Below are positions 25,191-37,800 of a stretch of DNA of 64,000 bases, one piece after another. The position numbers and the translations under genes were made by a program. The stretch covers positions 186,618 through 250,617 of the forward strand of contig VWZL01000594.1 in NCBI GenBank assembly GCA_013396915.1, in the 5' to 3' direction. The DNA is from Stercorarius parasiticus (lineage: Eukaryota; Chordata; Aves; Charadriiformes; Stercorariidae). Numbering within the stretch: the stretch's first letter is position 1; each line of letters begins with the position of its first letter. The notes beneath the pieces are model-generated. The model was not told the origin of the DNA, ran no database searches, and worked only from the letters and a program-made list of their open reading frames with translations.

Positions 25191-25450
25191 TTCAATAAAA
25201 TGCCTGAACTATGATAATTATATAACTTAACTCTTCCCATATATTTCATAGCAGCTAATAGCCAACTAAACTATTAAACGTCCTATGGGCGATACAATAA
25301 AAATTAATGCACGTTATTCAATTACTAATTAATTAGAAGTATTTACTGTGTTTAACTACCGTACCGTGTGATGGCAGAGTGGTGATTTCAATGAATGCAC
25401 TAAAATATTTTATTAATCACATGGTAATTATCGCAATAAATTTAAATAAA
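25191..25450. other. AT-rich block dense in TAAT core motifs
   Basis: Contains a TTACTAATTAATTAG run (about 25322-25336) and many further ATTA cores, plus a few unmutated CpG-bearing words (ACCGTACCGTG, AAACGTCC). Such blocks often prove to be conserved developmental enhancers in vertebrates. That is an analogy only; conservation cannot be judged from one sequence. Confidence 0.2.
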
Positions 25451-25641
25451 AATGGTATTAGGGGATCATAATTCTAATCACCATCCTTTATTAAAATTCT
25501 TCTTAAGAGTCAGACAATTATCAACAATCAAGAGGAGATACTCTGGCAATTGCTCGTGGTGGAAACAAAGTATGAGTCTACAAAAATCAGAACACAGGGA
25601 TGAGGCAGGAGCATTGTCTGCCTCTTCAGATGTTTCCACAG

Positions 25642-25891
25642 AGGACGCAGCTGCAGGTGGTGACAGTGGCCATGAACGAGCCGGCTCCTGCCCCTCAGCC
25701 CCGGCAAAGCCAGCAAGCTCATCAGAACATGGATGAGCCTCCTGATAATTACACATTGTCATCACTACCCTGCCAGGCTCACAAGACTATCACCTCCAGC
25801 AGAATCCTCTACAACAGCTTTATTAGATTCATGCATGTTTATATCATCACTATTACAAAGCACAACAAAAAAAGGTCACAGAAGTGTCTAG
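25642..25891 (+). CDS. Candidate internal exon, 250 bp, unrecognised
   Basis: A plausible acceptor (CAGATGTTTCCACAG) precedes a frame open in phase 0 for 83 codons, and an ideal donor (GTCTAG|GTAAGTAA) follows. The first 40 or so codons are GC-rich at third positions (CAG, CTG, GTG, GCC, AAC, GAG, CCG), unlike the flanks. The predicted peptide begins Arg-Thr-Gln-Leu-Gln-Val-Val, then has a Pro/Gln-rich stretch, then a more hydrophobic and finally a basic segment. No family is recognised. The minus strand is also open in the first half, and the second half reverts to AT-rich codons. A pseudo-exon cannot be excluded. Confidence 0.2.
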
Positions 25892-26000
25892 GTAAGTAAC
25901 TCTTTACATCCATGCCAGCAACAAAAAGTAATAACCAAAAATTATGACTTTAAGCAGCTTTTGTTTTGATAGAAAACTGCTCGTCTCCATGTGTTAATTA

Positions 26001-26552
26001 TTGCTTTTGAGTGAACAAAACAACAGATCTGGCCATAGAGTTGTGATTTTCACTTACTTTAGAGACAGCAGGCTCCAACAGAAAAACTCCAGTGCTTTTA
26101 AACACGATGAGGGTTACACAGGTTGCTGCTACAGCTCTACGCAAAGCTTTTATACAAACAAATGCAAACAATCGTATTTACACAGCCTTCCCCACAGTCT
26201 TAAAATGAAGCTGTTTGCGCAGACAAATATTTCTCTGCTAAAGAATCTGATGGACCAGGGTCAAATTTTGTCAGCTGGATGGCACTTGCTTAGTTGCAAG
26301 TATCAGGAGAGGGTGGTTTGGTTAGATTCTGCACCACACAGGAAGGAGGGAAAAAAAAAAAAGAAGAGTTATTTGAAGGGACAACATGAGCACAGCCTGG
26401 GAGGTGTGTACCATGTTCTTCCAGAAGTCACAAGTACATACACGCAGGTGCGATTTACACACGCAATTTGTTATCAGCATGTTTTGTCTCCCATGCATCC
26501 CAATCTCATAACCAATCAACTAACTGAACATTCCAAGATTTCTGCACTATAA
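26001..26552 (+). other. Longest open frame in the window (183 codons), unrecognised
   Basis: Opens at TTG directly after a stop and ends in a stop. The frame crosses a run of about 11 A that yields a poly-lysine stretch. No signal peptide, domain or conserved motif is apparent and codon use is AT-biased like the flanks. Probably a chance opening, although its length is unusual for this base composition. Confidence 0.12.
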
Positions 26553-28645
26553 ACTATTATAATACCATATTATGTAAAAAACCTATAGTAGCCTGATACA
26601 TCATGGTGTAACAACTATGGGCGTGGTAGGTCTTCGTCAAAGTTAACGAATTCACAACAGCATGGAAATGTTATAAACTAAAGGAGAATGATGCTTGCCT
26701 TTAAAATACAGTGATCCAAGAACCTGAAGCGCTCAGGAGAATCATTTTAAAAGCTGGAACCACTCAGAAAAATCATTGTATGTGCTGGCCTAGAGGAGAA
26801 GGGTGGGGAGAAGCTGCAGCAGCCTGCATCAGCATTTTAGAATTCCTCCAGTAGAAACAAACAGCCTAGTTTGCATGCTAAAATCAAAGTCCAGGATAGC
26901 AAACAACCTGCAATTTATGCAGCTGAAAGTCAAAAAAGCCTCAAGGAAGCTTTATAATCACAACCTCATCAACTAACAAACACAATTTTATGAGAAATAT
27001 CTATGTAGGTGTGCACGGTTTCCAGAAGAGGAAATAATGCACACCATTAAATAGATTCCAGAAGAACTATACTACAGAGCTTGCATAAAGCAGGTAACTT
27101 TAAAACAAGACACTAATATAGCAAGTTTAGTTTCAAATAAGGTAATCCAATTTTTCCTCTCCAACAGCCATCAAAAATAAAATACAATATAGATGTGAAT
27201 ATGCATACAAGACTGACATTGTACTATAATGAGATTTTAGTATTCATTTTCTCGTAATCATTTAAAAAAAGAAATACCAGTATATGACACAGCTTCTCTA
27301 TGTATGAAGCTTATTAAAAGAAGTAAAAACTCTGCCTGTACACTTGCAACAAAATTAGTGAACAAAAGAGATGTTAAATTATTTACTTGTTCTAGGAAGC
27401 ACACAGAGGTTGACTCAGAAAAAAAATCCACATCTTACATACTTAAAATATTGTATTAGACATCTATTTCATGAACATATTGTATTTTTATCTAAAGTAC
27501 ATTCTAAGTTTCTTATTTTTAAATTAACTGAATCTCTTCACTTTCAGGAACTTCTCTGTTGCTAGTGAGCAGATGCAACATACTTTTATTAAAAAAAACA
27601 TTTTCAACCTATGTTGTATTCCCTCTGAATACTGAAGCAAATTATCTAACCCTTAGCTACACAGCAGCTGGGATTTACTTTTCTGAACACAAATTTTATG
27701 CTGGCAGCATCAGTTGTGCTTCATTTGTGATAGACCCACTGATTTTTATTTTTTTTTTCTATGAAAACAAATGGAAATGGAACACCTGGTAGCTGTCATG
27801 TCAAAACAATGTGTTGCAGCCCATGGCGCCCTCCATACCTAGGGACTTCTTGCATAATGACATGAGAACTCTTCAGTTCTAGGCTTCTCCTCCTCCTGCA
27901 AGAGCTTTGTAATAGTCTACTGATCGTAATTTTATATAAATATAGGCCATTCTTGTTGCACTATTACACCATTCTGTATTTTCATCCAATAACAAATGCA
28001 ATAGAAAAATTACTGTATCAAATCAGACGCTTGCAACTCTTGAAAAAAAATGTTTCCTACACTTCTCAATTTCTGTGTTTACAAAGTTCGCAAAAACTAC
28101 TTAAAAACTTTTTCCTACCTACAACTTCTTGCTTCAATAAAAAAAAAAAATAAATCCTTTTTTCAGCTTAAAAATATAGAGGGCCTTCCTGGTCACAGAA
28201 TACAAGAGAAAATCTCCAGAATTTAGGCTACCACAAACAAGTGACAGTCAAGTGTTTGACAGTATGCTTTACATTATTTTTTAAAATTTCTTGGAGTCTA
28301 AACGTCGGAATTTTACTCTTCATCTCTCTTTCTCTTCCACGCAACCCTTCTCGACCCCCAAACCCCCCATCTTTGCAAGAGTTGATCATTGGAATCAACC
28401 GAAGCAACTTGCGCTTTTCTAACATTTGCACTAGATCAACTCTATTGTTGGCTAGTAACAGAAAGCTGCCATCCTTTAAATGCTCTAGGTTTGAGAAAAA
28501 TACCAGATAACACCCTCATATGGTTTTATTAGTTATTAAAAAAAAAATCTTTCCTGCATGAGAAAGTATCATTAAATCACTCAAATCACTTGTCAAAGTA
28601 AGAAGGAGCAAGTACTGTGGATTCTGACTCCAGTTGTAAAAATAA
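26553..28645. other. AT-rich noncoding stretch
   Basis: No gene or repeat recognised. It includes several A and T homopolymers, for example at 27748-27757 and 28139-28151. Confidence 0.45.
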
Positions 28646-28663
28646 GTAAATAAATAAATAAAA
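28646..28663. repeat. (AAAT)n microsatellite, short
   Basis: About four TAAA units. Simple repeat. Confidence 0.85.
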
Positions 28664-31600
28664 TCGACCATAAATGGACAGCGTTTTATTTTTGAGAGGA
28701 CAACCTACACTTTAAATATTCTCATGCTATGTGTCCTAGGAATTTAAAACACCAAGCACTTGTAGTGTCCCTTCTCTTTCCAAGCTTTGCACAAAATAAA
28801 AACAATCTTGTATATACAAAAAAAACCCAACCCTCGGCTATTTTCCTTTGATAGCAACCTTTATAAAATATCATGAAGAAAATAAGGACATGGCAGCATT
28901 TCTAAAAGTATCAATGTAACAGCCAGCAAAAAGAAATGCTGATAGTCAGATCTGTAATTGCTACATCCATTTGTTCTCCTGCTTCTTTCTTACAGCCAAA
29001 CCTTGGACCAGTTAAACACTGATACCAGCAGCAGTTTAATCATTTACTGAGAATTAGAGTGACACACATCTTCAAAGCCATTGTAGAAACACAACTAGCT
29101 GGCTTGGTAAAAATACAGATGGAAATAGAAGCGTTAGAGAGCTCTCCTGTATTTTCCTGTTATTCTTGGATTATATCCCTTCCTGCTCAAGCAAACCAAC
29201 AAGCATACACAACACATGCGAATACCCATTTGCATGGGGATTTGTAACCCAACAGGTTACAAAATCATAGTCAAATTTGCCTAAGTCACTCAATGTAAAA
29301 GCAGGACTTTTGGAGTAAAAATTGGGAAAGTACATACTATTTTGAGTAAAATATTTCTAAGAACTGAAAACATAGGGTTTTTTTTTCCTTTTTTCTCTAG
29401 TTGTGTCTAACTTGATACAATGCAAAAACATGCAATAGCTTTCAAGTCCTCTTTAATAGGACTATTAAGATTATTGAAGCAGAATATTTATGTGTGTTTT
29501 AGTAAGTTATAAGTAAATAAATTAAAAATACATTGAACAACATAAGGATTCATCCTACGTGAGAGGACAGTACAGTTCACATAAGAAATTAGAAAGCTAA
29601 ATTTACAGCAACCGAAAAGCAACCTGCCTGTGCAGAGCAGTAGCAATCAGCTTTCCAGTTCTACTTGGATCTATAAGTCACCAACAACTAGGTGACCTTC
29701 ACAGGTTCCTTCCTAAGTTATTTTTTCAGTGGTTCTAGGGATCTCTGGACCCAGAAGCCACAACAACATCAAGTAAAAATGGATAGATAGGACATGGACT
29801 TTAACAGTGAAAACTGCTGAGATGAACTGTAGCGTGCTGAAAGACAAATCCCTTCTTTTAGAGATAACTGCAAACACATCTGAAAGGTACTCTCCCCATG
29901 ATCTTTTCAAACATCTCAGCAGCTCGAATTGTTAAATCCAATTTAAAAGTAACCAATTTATATTCCTTTGTTCAGCACTAGAAAAATACAAATTGTCTTT
30001 AATTTAAAGTCCGCAATGAAATTCTGAGTCACATCAATGGATCCTTCAGCCCTGAATTTGAATTCCTAGTCCTCATCCTTTTATACATTCTCTCACTGAT
30101 ACTTCCCCCATATGCAAGAGGTAGCATCTTAAAATGTGTTAGCATAGTGCAAAGAACAAGTCATAGTATAGAAAAGAATCAGACCTCAAAAATCAGAACC
30201 ATCATTTAAATTCATTCTTATATTGAGAGCCTAGAGCACCCCAAGTCATCTTCATTGTGACATCACTCTGACACCTCACCTTTGAGGTTCCCTCCAAGGC
30301 TCTTTCTTGCTCTCATGATAATGCAATTAGAGTATCTAACAGAACAAATGTTTCACCCACCACTGGATCTCAAACTCACACCCCATACCCTCCATCTTTG
30401 GTTTGTATGATTTTCTTGATCCAATATGCAATAGACAAAACAAGGGAAATACTGCTTCTCTTAACTCATTGCTGAGTTCCTTGATGAAAGACCTGGAACA
30501 ACACTCTCTCTTCAGAACACCTCTGTCAGGCACAGAAGCAGCATTCATTCGCCTGACTCTCTGGCAAAAAGTCAGACAATTTAACCTTCCTTATTATCCT
30601 ATGATTTTGCCAGAACTGATAAAAAACCCTCTATCGATCCATAAGTGAACTACCCTACTTAATTGTACTACATAAACGCTTAAACACCTTCCGCTCAGAA
30701 GATGAAGACTTTTAGGAATACTTGTGTATTCCTGACTCACTGTGTGCGTTTGTAATACAGGTGTGCTTTAGCCTCATGACCTTACTGGGGTCAATTACCC
30801 TCACATAAAGCCACTGTAAAATTCAATACCATCAGCAACTTCATAAGAGAACATGTTGCAGCTATAAACAAAAAAAGAGCTTGAACGGTACAATGAGATC
30901 CCACAAATGGTGCCTCATTTATGCAGCTCCAGCAATCCTTTTCTAAAGCAGACATCCATTGATCCACAAGAAATTAAAAGAATTAGTTTGAGGTCCATTC
31001 ATTAGAAGACAAGGTCAAAAATGTCTATGTAACATACTCTATGTCCCCACCAATGAGTAAGACCTCACTTAGTTGAGAGAAAAAAGGAGATTTCTTAAAA
31101 TTCACAAGGGCTTATGCATATTGAAGTCTAATAAACTTCTTTCTCTAACATGTGTATCACTCTTTACCAGGCTGCTTTGACTAATATTTGAATGTTAATC
31201 TAGTTCTTCTGAATTGCTTCACACCAATACTATTTTTAAGTGGCAAAATTTCCTGTGGGACAGTGGTACAAGAGATGGCATCTGGCTATATTACGGCAGC
31301 ATTTTATTTAAAACAAAAAAGAGACTGAGTAAAAAAAATATAGAGGGCAGCATTCTACACTAAAAATAGCCATGGCTCATTAATAGATTCATGATCTGAC
31401 AAGAGATTTATCTGCACTTATGAAGACTGAGTAATACAGATGGGATTACCCTCTTCTGCACAGTTACGCTCTGAAAAATGGCAAAAAAATATTTTATTTT
31501 TTATTTCAAATTATTTCTGATGTGTGCCACAATCATTATTTAGCTTGGCACAACATAAATTGTATTTTTAATGAGAAAAAAAAAGAACATCAGTTAGAAA

Positions 31601-31939
31601 AGATTAAGTCATGTTTTATACAATCATTCGTGAGTAGTTTAAGTGTATGTTATCAAAGAAAATCAAAGCAAGTGTTGAAGTTACTCAAATTATAGTAACA
31701 CAGCCTTTGTTTCACAGATAGCTAAACATCTCTTTTTCACACTTTTTAAAGAAACTCTGAATATGGATCATGTTCTCTAAGTAGTAATCTGACTCACTGC
31801 CAACCTCATTAGTAATTTATAATAAAAGTTCCTTTTCTAAAGAATACTGATTTCTCCATCAGATAAAATGAAATGTATATAACTTGCATTAAACTTCCAT
31901 ACATGCTTAAGAAAGACTATTTTGATTTTAGGATAAGAA
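28664..31939. other. AT-rich noncoding stretch
   Basis: No gene recognised. The short open frames at 30336-30648 are uninformative. A minus-strand donor-like CAAAG|GTGAGG lies near 30280 with no clear acceptor. Confidence 0.45.
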
Positions 31940-32090
31940 GTAGAGAAGGTCACATGATGTGCAGGCTAGAGATAAGAACTTCTTAGAAATAAAGAACCCT
32001 CTTCGTTTGTCATTGATCTAGGATGAGTAATTTACTTTATCTCTACCACTATTTACCCATCTATAATAATGTCTGTATGTTTCATATTCA
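31940..32090 (-). repeat. Possible MIR-like SINE relic, reverse orientation
   Basis: The plus strand reads GAGTAATTTACTTTATCTC, then CCACTATTTACCCATCTATAA and TAATGTCTG. This order resembles the reverse complement of the MIR core (TTAACCTCTCTG...TTTCCCCATCTGTAAAATG...ATAAT). The similarity is weak and judged by eye. Confidence 0.22.
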
Positions 32091-34119
32091 CAAAATTCCT
32101 TTCATCTAACCCTTAGTTTTGGAAATCCCTTCTATGTTTTGTTTCGTGTTATTTGGAGACACCTCTTACAAGGGATTTCCTCCTCCAGGCCTACAAACTA
32201 TCGGAATTGACAAAATATCTTACGGTACTGGAAAAAATATTTTTTTGTCTTCTACTTGAATGGAAATTATAAAAATTCAAATAAATGTATCAAATAATTT
32301 CCCTAGTTAAACACAAACTTGCCTCACTTAAGAATAGGATTAGGAAAGGATTCTTCAAGTCACTCAAACTAATACTTTTATGCTTTTCTGAACTGTAGGT
32401 ACCTTGGCTACAAACCTCTGAGAACAGACACCTCTGTTTTTCACACCTTTCTTAGACGTGTCAAGCATTAATTCAATCCAATGATGCGCCGTGTAATCTA
32501 TCATGTTAATACAGCATTATTTAATAAAAATATTCAGTTAATGAGATCACATCATTCATGCACATGACTTTGAGGCTTCAGTCCTCAAATGGGGATAAAT
32601 AAGATGCAAAAGTACGATGTGGTTTGCAAAGAATAACATTTACACAGCAGTTTGCCATCTTCAAGAAGAACAAGGTTGACAAGTACTAGCATGTGAAGCG
32701 CTCCCTCTTTGAGACTGAGGTTTATTTCCATGTTGTAATACAACTTGAGAATAAAAATAATGCTTGCTAGCTCACAACTAGTATGTGTGAATTTATTTTG
32801 AAACAAGTCTGAAATGAAATAATTGCCTCATTGACCTTGTAAACTGTAATTTTCAACTTTGGGTGATGTAGTCCTTTACAAACACACAGTATTTGTGATA
32901 CAAGGAATATTCATGTGCTTATGGACACAATTTTTTTCAGACACACCTCCCCGGTGTCCCAACAGGATGGCTGCACACACAGGCACATGTGCACATATAC
33001 ACCCACCCACCCCCAACAGAAGCGAGCTGACACTAGGGGACAGACAGACAAAATTTGAGCAAAACCGACAGGATTAAAAAAATCTCCTATTGGAAAGTCT
33101 TGTGTAATCAAAAAAAATAAGGAACTTTGTTCACATCCCTTCAAGTGAAGACAGCTTTATGGTTCTCCGTACTCTTCTGTCCTTGTCCTTCCCTTGCCAT
33201 CAGCAATGGAGTATTACCTGGCAGAGGCTGGCACCGCATTGCTGTCTAACAGAGCAACACAGATTTATATCCGACCTCCTGCTCTTCAGTTCTTTTCCCT
33301 GTTCAGAGTTTTAATTATCACTCCCATGCTCATGATTTGGAAAATTCAGCCCTTCTCCATCACCACTGCTTGTAGATTATTTCTCCATGCTTACAGCTCA
33401 AGCACTGATTTTATATACATCCTGCCACCCAACAACCACATTAAATTATAACAACATTGCAGTATATATAGTAGGGTAAAAAGGAGCACTGGATAGAGTG
33501 TTCATCTGCTAGCACTATGTGATCTGGGAAAAAAAGAATCTGGAGAAACTGAATGGAAAGAATAAATAGTTCTTTTAATCCCATTCGTCAACAAATTCCA
33601 AATTAAAACAAGTCACGCAAAAAAATGCTCAGCCTTCCTGCAAAACGTACTAATCATCTGATCATTCCTTTAGTTGCATGGCACACAATTCAAGTAATTA
33701 AGTCTCTCTGCTTTTAAAAATACTGCATTTCAATTTTTTGTGTTCTAAAATAACTGTAAAGTAAGTCTTGCCCTGAGTTACTGTTGTGTCTGGATCTTTA
33801 TCATCTTCCTATTACTTAATCTAATAATTGTTTCTAACACATTAATAATGTGTATTAAAGACTCTTAGGTCCTTAAATGATTTGCTGTGACACTTTAAAA
33901 GCATTCCTGCTAGACCAAACTCTATCTTTTCTAAGAATGTAATTTTCAGATCTTTTGGGAGACAATATACACAACATTCCAAGGATTGGACTTTCTGCCT
34001 TCATTTTCTGTGCACCTATAAATAATCAGAGAACTATTTACATGCATGGAGAATGCGAACAAATAAAAAAGATTTTATACTATTACACTGCTACATGTGG
34101 TTTCTGTAGTGAAAAGCAT
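32091..34119. other. AT-rich noncoding stretch
   Basis: No gene recognised. Around 32981-33020 is a CA-rich low-complexity patch with CACCCACCCACCCCC. A perfect 8-bp inverted repeat with a 1-bp spacer lies at 33837-33853 (ACACATTA-A-TAATGTGT). Confidence 0.45.
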
Positions 34120-34137
34120 TTAAATAAATAAATAAAT
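34120..34137. repeat. (AAAT)n microsatellite, short
   Basis: Four to five TAAA units. Simple repeat. Confidence 0.85.
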
Positions 34138-34601
34138 GATCTCTATAAGAGGTGCTTGTGTGTGGTAATTTTTTGTAAGTTATTTTGTAGTTGCTAAAGA
34201 ATTTGTAGCTCAAATGCAAATATTAAAGCAGAACGACTCCTTCCCCCAACAAAACGAAAAACCTTTCAGTTAATTTCAAACCCTTCTCCAGTGGTTACTT
34301 TGCATTTTATTCTGCTTTTTTCCTTTGAAATCTATTCACAAAATGGGACAAAACAGAATGAAATAAAGACCCCTTTCCAAGAACATGCTGAAGGAATGCC
34401 ATTTTCATGAGTTCTTATGCTTGACGCACAACTGCCAGCATATTTCACAGTACTTTAAAAGGACACATGTGGACATACAATTATACTTTTTTATTATTAG
34501 AGACAACGCTGGTTGGATGCAAAATGCACCATACTAAAAGGCTGCGCTGTACCTCTATATCACCGGATGCTTGCTAGTCCACTAGTAGGTGATGTGAAGA
34601 A

Positions 34602-34814
34602 TTGCAACAGGCCCTTCACAACGTGGGCTTTTGTGGACACACTGTGATGACAAACCTAGATGACCCCTCCCCAAGGAAAAGACACGACAAGGAAATCCCA
34701 GAAACATCAACAGCACTGGGAAGGGACCCTGATCAGAGACCAGATTCATACGAGCTGAGCTCCGGCTACCAGCCGAGCACATGCTTGAACACTTTTTCCA
34801 GGAAACTAAAATAA
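34602..34814 (+). other. Open frame of 70 codons in a GC-richer patch
   Basis: The frame opens at a TTG and ends in a stop. It is rich in Asp, Glu, Arg, Ser and Pro, unlike random AT-rich frames. An AATAAA lies 29 bp after its stop (34843-34848). A minus-strand frame is also open through most of the patch. No family is recognised; it might be the end of a retroposed or decayed transcript. Confidence 0.15.
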
Positions 34815-34835
34815 ATATCTTCTACTTTTATTGTT

Positions 34836-34845
34836 ATTGCGCAAT
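34836..34845. promoter_or_regulatory. Perfect C/EBP-type palindrome
   Basis: ATTGCGCAAT matches the ideal C/EBP dimer site exactly and keeps a CpG in AT-rich DNA. Known consensus; function here is unknown. Confidence 0.3.
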
Positions 34846-34848
34846 AAA

Positions 34849-37800
34849 CTATATTTTTTATTACACATACCTTCCAGCTAATGGTGTGCAAAAACATGGC
34901 TTCTCACTTCAAATAGGAGAGTCTAAATCTGTTTAATAGCCTTTAAAACTTTATGATAGGTATTAACTCAGAAAGTACTTGCAAAGTTTCAAATTCTTAC
35001 AAAGTCAGGTGCAAAATTAAGAATTTTGACCCGCCACTATATTTGTTGCTGGTTGTTTTGGTTTTTTTTTTCAGTGACTTGTATTTTTTAAAAGTCATAT
35101 ACAATGTTTGCAGCACTGCAATCTCAGGGTATCATGCTAGCAATGCTTTACGCTTATGGACTGTAAGTCCAGGAGGGCACAGTGGTTCTACAGTGAGTGT
35201 TTAAATAGCTATTACCACCTCAATATATTGAAGAGAATAAGTGCATTAAGAAAAGTTTGTGCAATTCATGAAATTTCTTCACTGGTAAATCCCAAATAAT
35301 CTAGTATTGGTGCAGATCACAATATGGTGAAAGCTACATATTTCACCTCCAACTTTGTTTGGGGACAGAAATTCACTGTATGAAATTGGAAAGTAAAAAG
35401 ATGTAGTGCCTGAAAGAAAATTAAAAAACAGATCTTTTCTCTTCTTTGGATAGTGCATCTTGGTTAATTGTCAAATAAAGTAAATGGGATGGAAGTTGCG
35501 TATCTCCTAAGAGCCAGGAAAACATTTTAAAGTATTTTGGCTACATTTCTAGCTCTGCTATAGATTTCCCTTCTCGCCTTAGGATGGACAGTTCAGTGTC
35601 TACAATCCAACTCAACAATATTCCAAAGAGTGTGTGCACTTCTATCTAGCTTATGTTTCTATCAAATGAACACAGCTTACAAATATATTGGATATGTTAT
35701 TGAATTACAGGCTCTGTTTTTCAGAGACCTCTGCTACCTCTCTGGGCTTCTTAAGAGCTTACCATAATAAATGAAGATATGTGTACACCCTCAACTCATG
35801 TAAGTTTTCTTACATACATAACTGAATAATCAAATATCTTGGATCTCCATACAAGATGGAGAAATACTGCTAACTGTTTCAAATTTAGAAAGCGGTAGCT
35901 GTTAAGAAAAGCAGGGGAGAGAAAATATTTTAACAACTAAATAGAGGATCTATACCTAGATGCAGTATCAACGGGACCCTATTTGTTTTAATCACTCAGA
36001 TTTATTTTATTCAGAAGAGAAAAAAAAGCCCCCAAAATTCTGGGTACTTTATTGATCTTAGGCTGCATCAAGGCACAATACTTACAGAGAAAATGAGCAT
36101 TTGAGTGAGGTTTTTCATCTTCCTGTATTTTCTTAGTTAAACACTTGGGTTATTAGTTTTAAGACAGCAAAAAGAGACTGGAAAATTTTACAGATGGCCA
36201 AACAAAAGTCCACTTGTCTATTACATTAATTAATTGAATTTAATCTCTTTATGCATCAAATTAAAAATAAACCAATTTAAGCCATTAAGTCTTCTCATCA
36301 CTTGAAACTTTTGAGTTAATGACAACCACAAAAAGCTTAAAAAGTATATAAATGTAAATATAATTTATAAATATATAAAACCTTCACAGACACAGTCAAG
36401 AAACATATGTTTTTCTTTCGCCAGCACTACTTTTGCCATTTATTACAGAAGACAACTCTGCTTTTAATCATGGTACTTTTAAAAGGGATAAATTGGGATA
36501 CATACTTTGAATACTCATAAGTAAGTGTTCAGGGTCACTGGACCTTAGACTCTGTTTGAAGACTTCTGTCTTCAAAACCAGATTTTCCTAATTGCTTTCT
36601 GTCTAACTAGATGCTTGTAAAATGTTTCATTTTCACAAGTCACTTAAAAAGATGTAGAAATCTCTGGGAACTACGCGTGTTCTTGATCTGAGACATTTTA
36701 TTACATTTAATAAGCAATACAATGTGACTGGTAAATCATGTCAGGAAGTTTAACAACAAAATTAAACTAACTTGGCTTGAAAGTATCACTAGATGAATCA
36801 CAACCAGTGACAAACCATAAGTAAAATTGATCGTAACAGAATTCCATCTAGTGTAGATGAAAAGCCTACTCCAGTAGCGGCTAGATGAGCGTTAAAATTT
36901 CATCAGACTTCTACAAGTAGTCATAAAATGAAGAAGCCATTAATTACATCTCCAAATGATGCAATACGTGGGAAGACAGTTAAGTGCTAGACAGATGAGA
37001 AGAAAAGAAAAGGCGGGCCTATGTTGATAAGAATTACCAAAATGAGGATGAAAAAAATGCTACTTAGTACCTCTAAGGGAGATAAGCTAAACTTTACATG
37101 TATAAAAGGCATTAGAGTTATGTTTCTATATAAATGCAAAGTAGCGGAACCGATAGCTAACCACCCCATCTCCTAAATATTAAAACCTGCAAAATCCGAA
37201 AATGCAATTCCAAAAACTGAAAAGTAGTGTGATTCTCTATATCAGAGATTGCTCCTTGTTTTATAGCATAGAATATATTGAAAAGTGTCCCTACAAAATT
37301 TGGTAGTATTTCACAAGCTGCCTAAAGGAAAAAGTTTAGAAAAACATTGGCTGCTCTAGTTCACTTCTGACTGACTCATCATTGTCTTGTGAATATCAGT
37401 CTCTGGGCTATCTCAAGACTCACAGGGTACTGTCAAACAAAAAACAGCCAGCATAGACCAGTAGTTTAGCCCTCAAATTCCAATCATTACCAGAAATTTG
37501 CATTGGTATCATCAACTAATGAAGCTTCAATAAAAACCCTGCTGCTGCTTATGCTGCCCTATTGAGTAGGATTCCAGTGGTATTTCTTTCTGTGAACAAA
37601 CTGAACTATTCTGACATACAGACAGGCTGTCTATATATTGCCATACAATCTACAGGCCAAATACCAACAAACATGAATCAAAATTGCTGTCTTTTCATAT
37701 GGTCAATCAGTTAAATGTTTGGGTTTGTTCTTTACAGAATACGAGTTACTGGATCTAAGTAAACAAGTTACTGTAACATAGAAAATAATTCTAAGTTTAA

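Noticed and set aside
36340..36385. Palindromic AT run as a possible cruciform or origin
   Set aside because: Composed almost only of A and T, where short palindromes are expected by composition.
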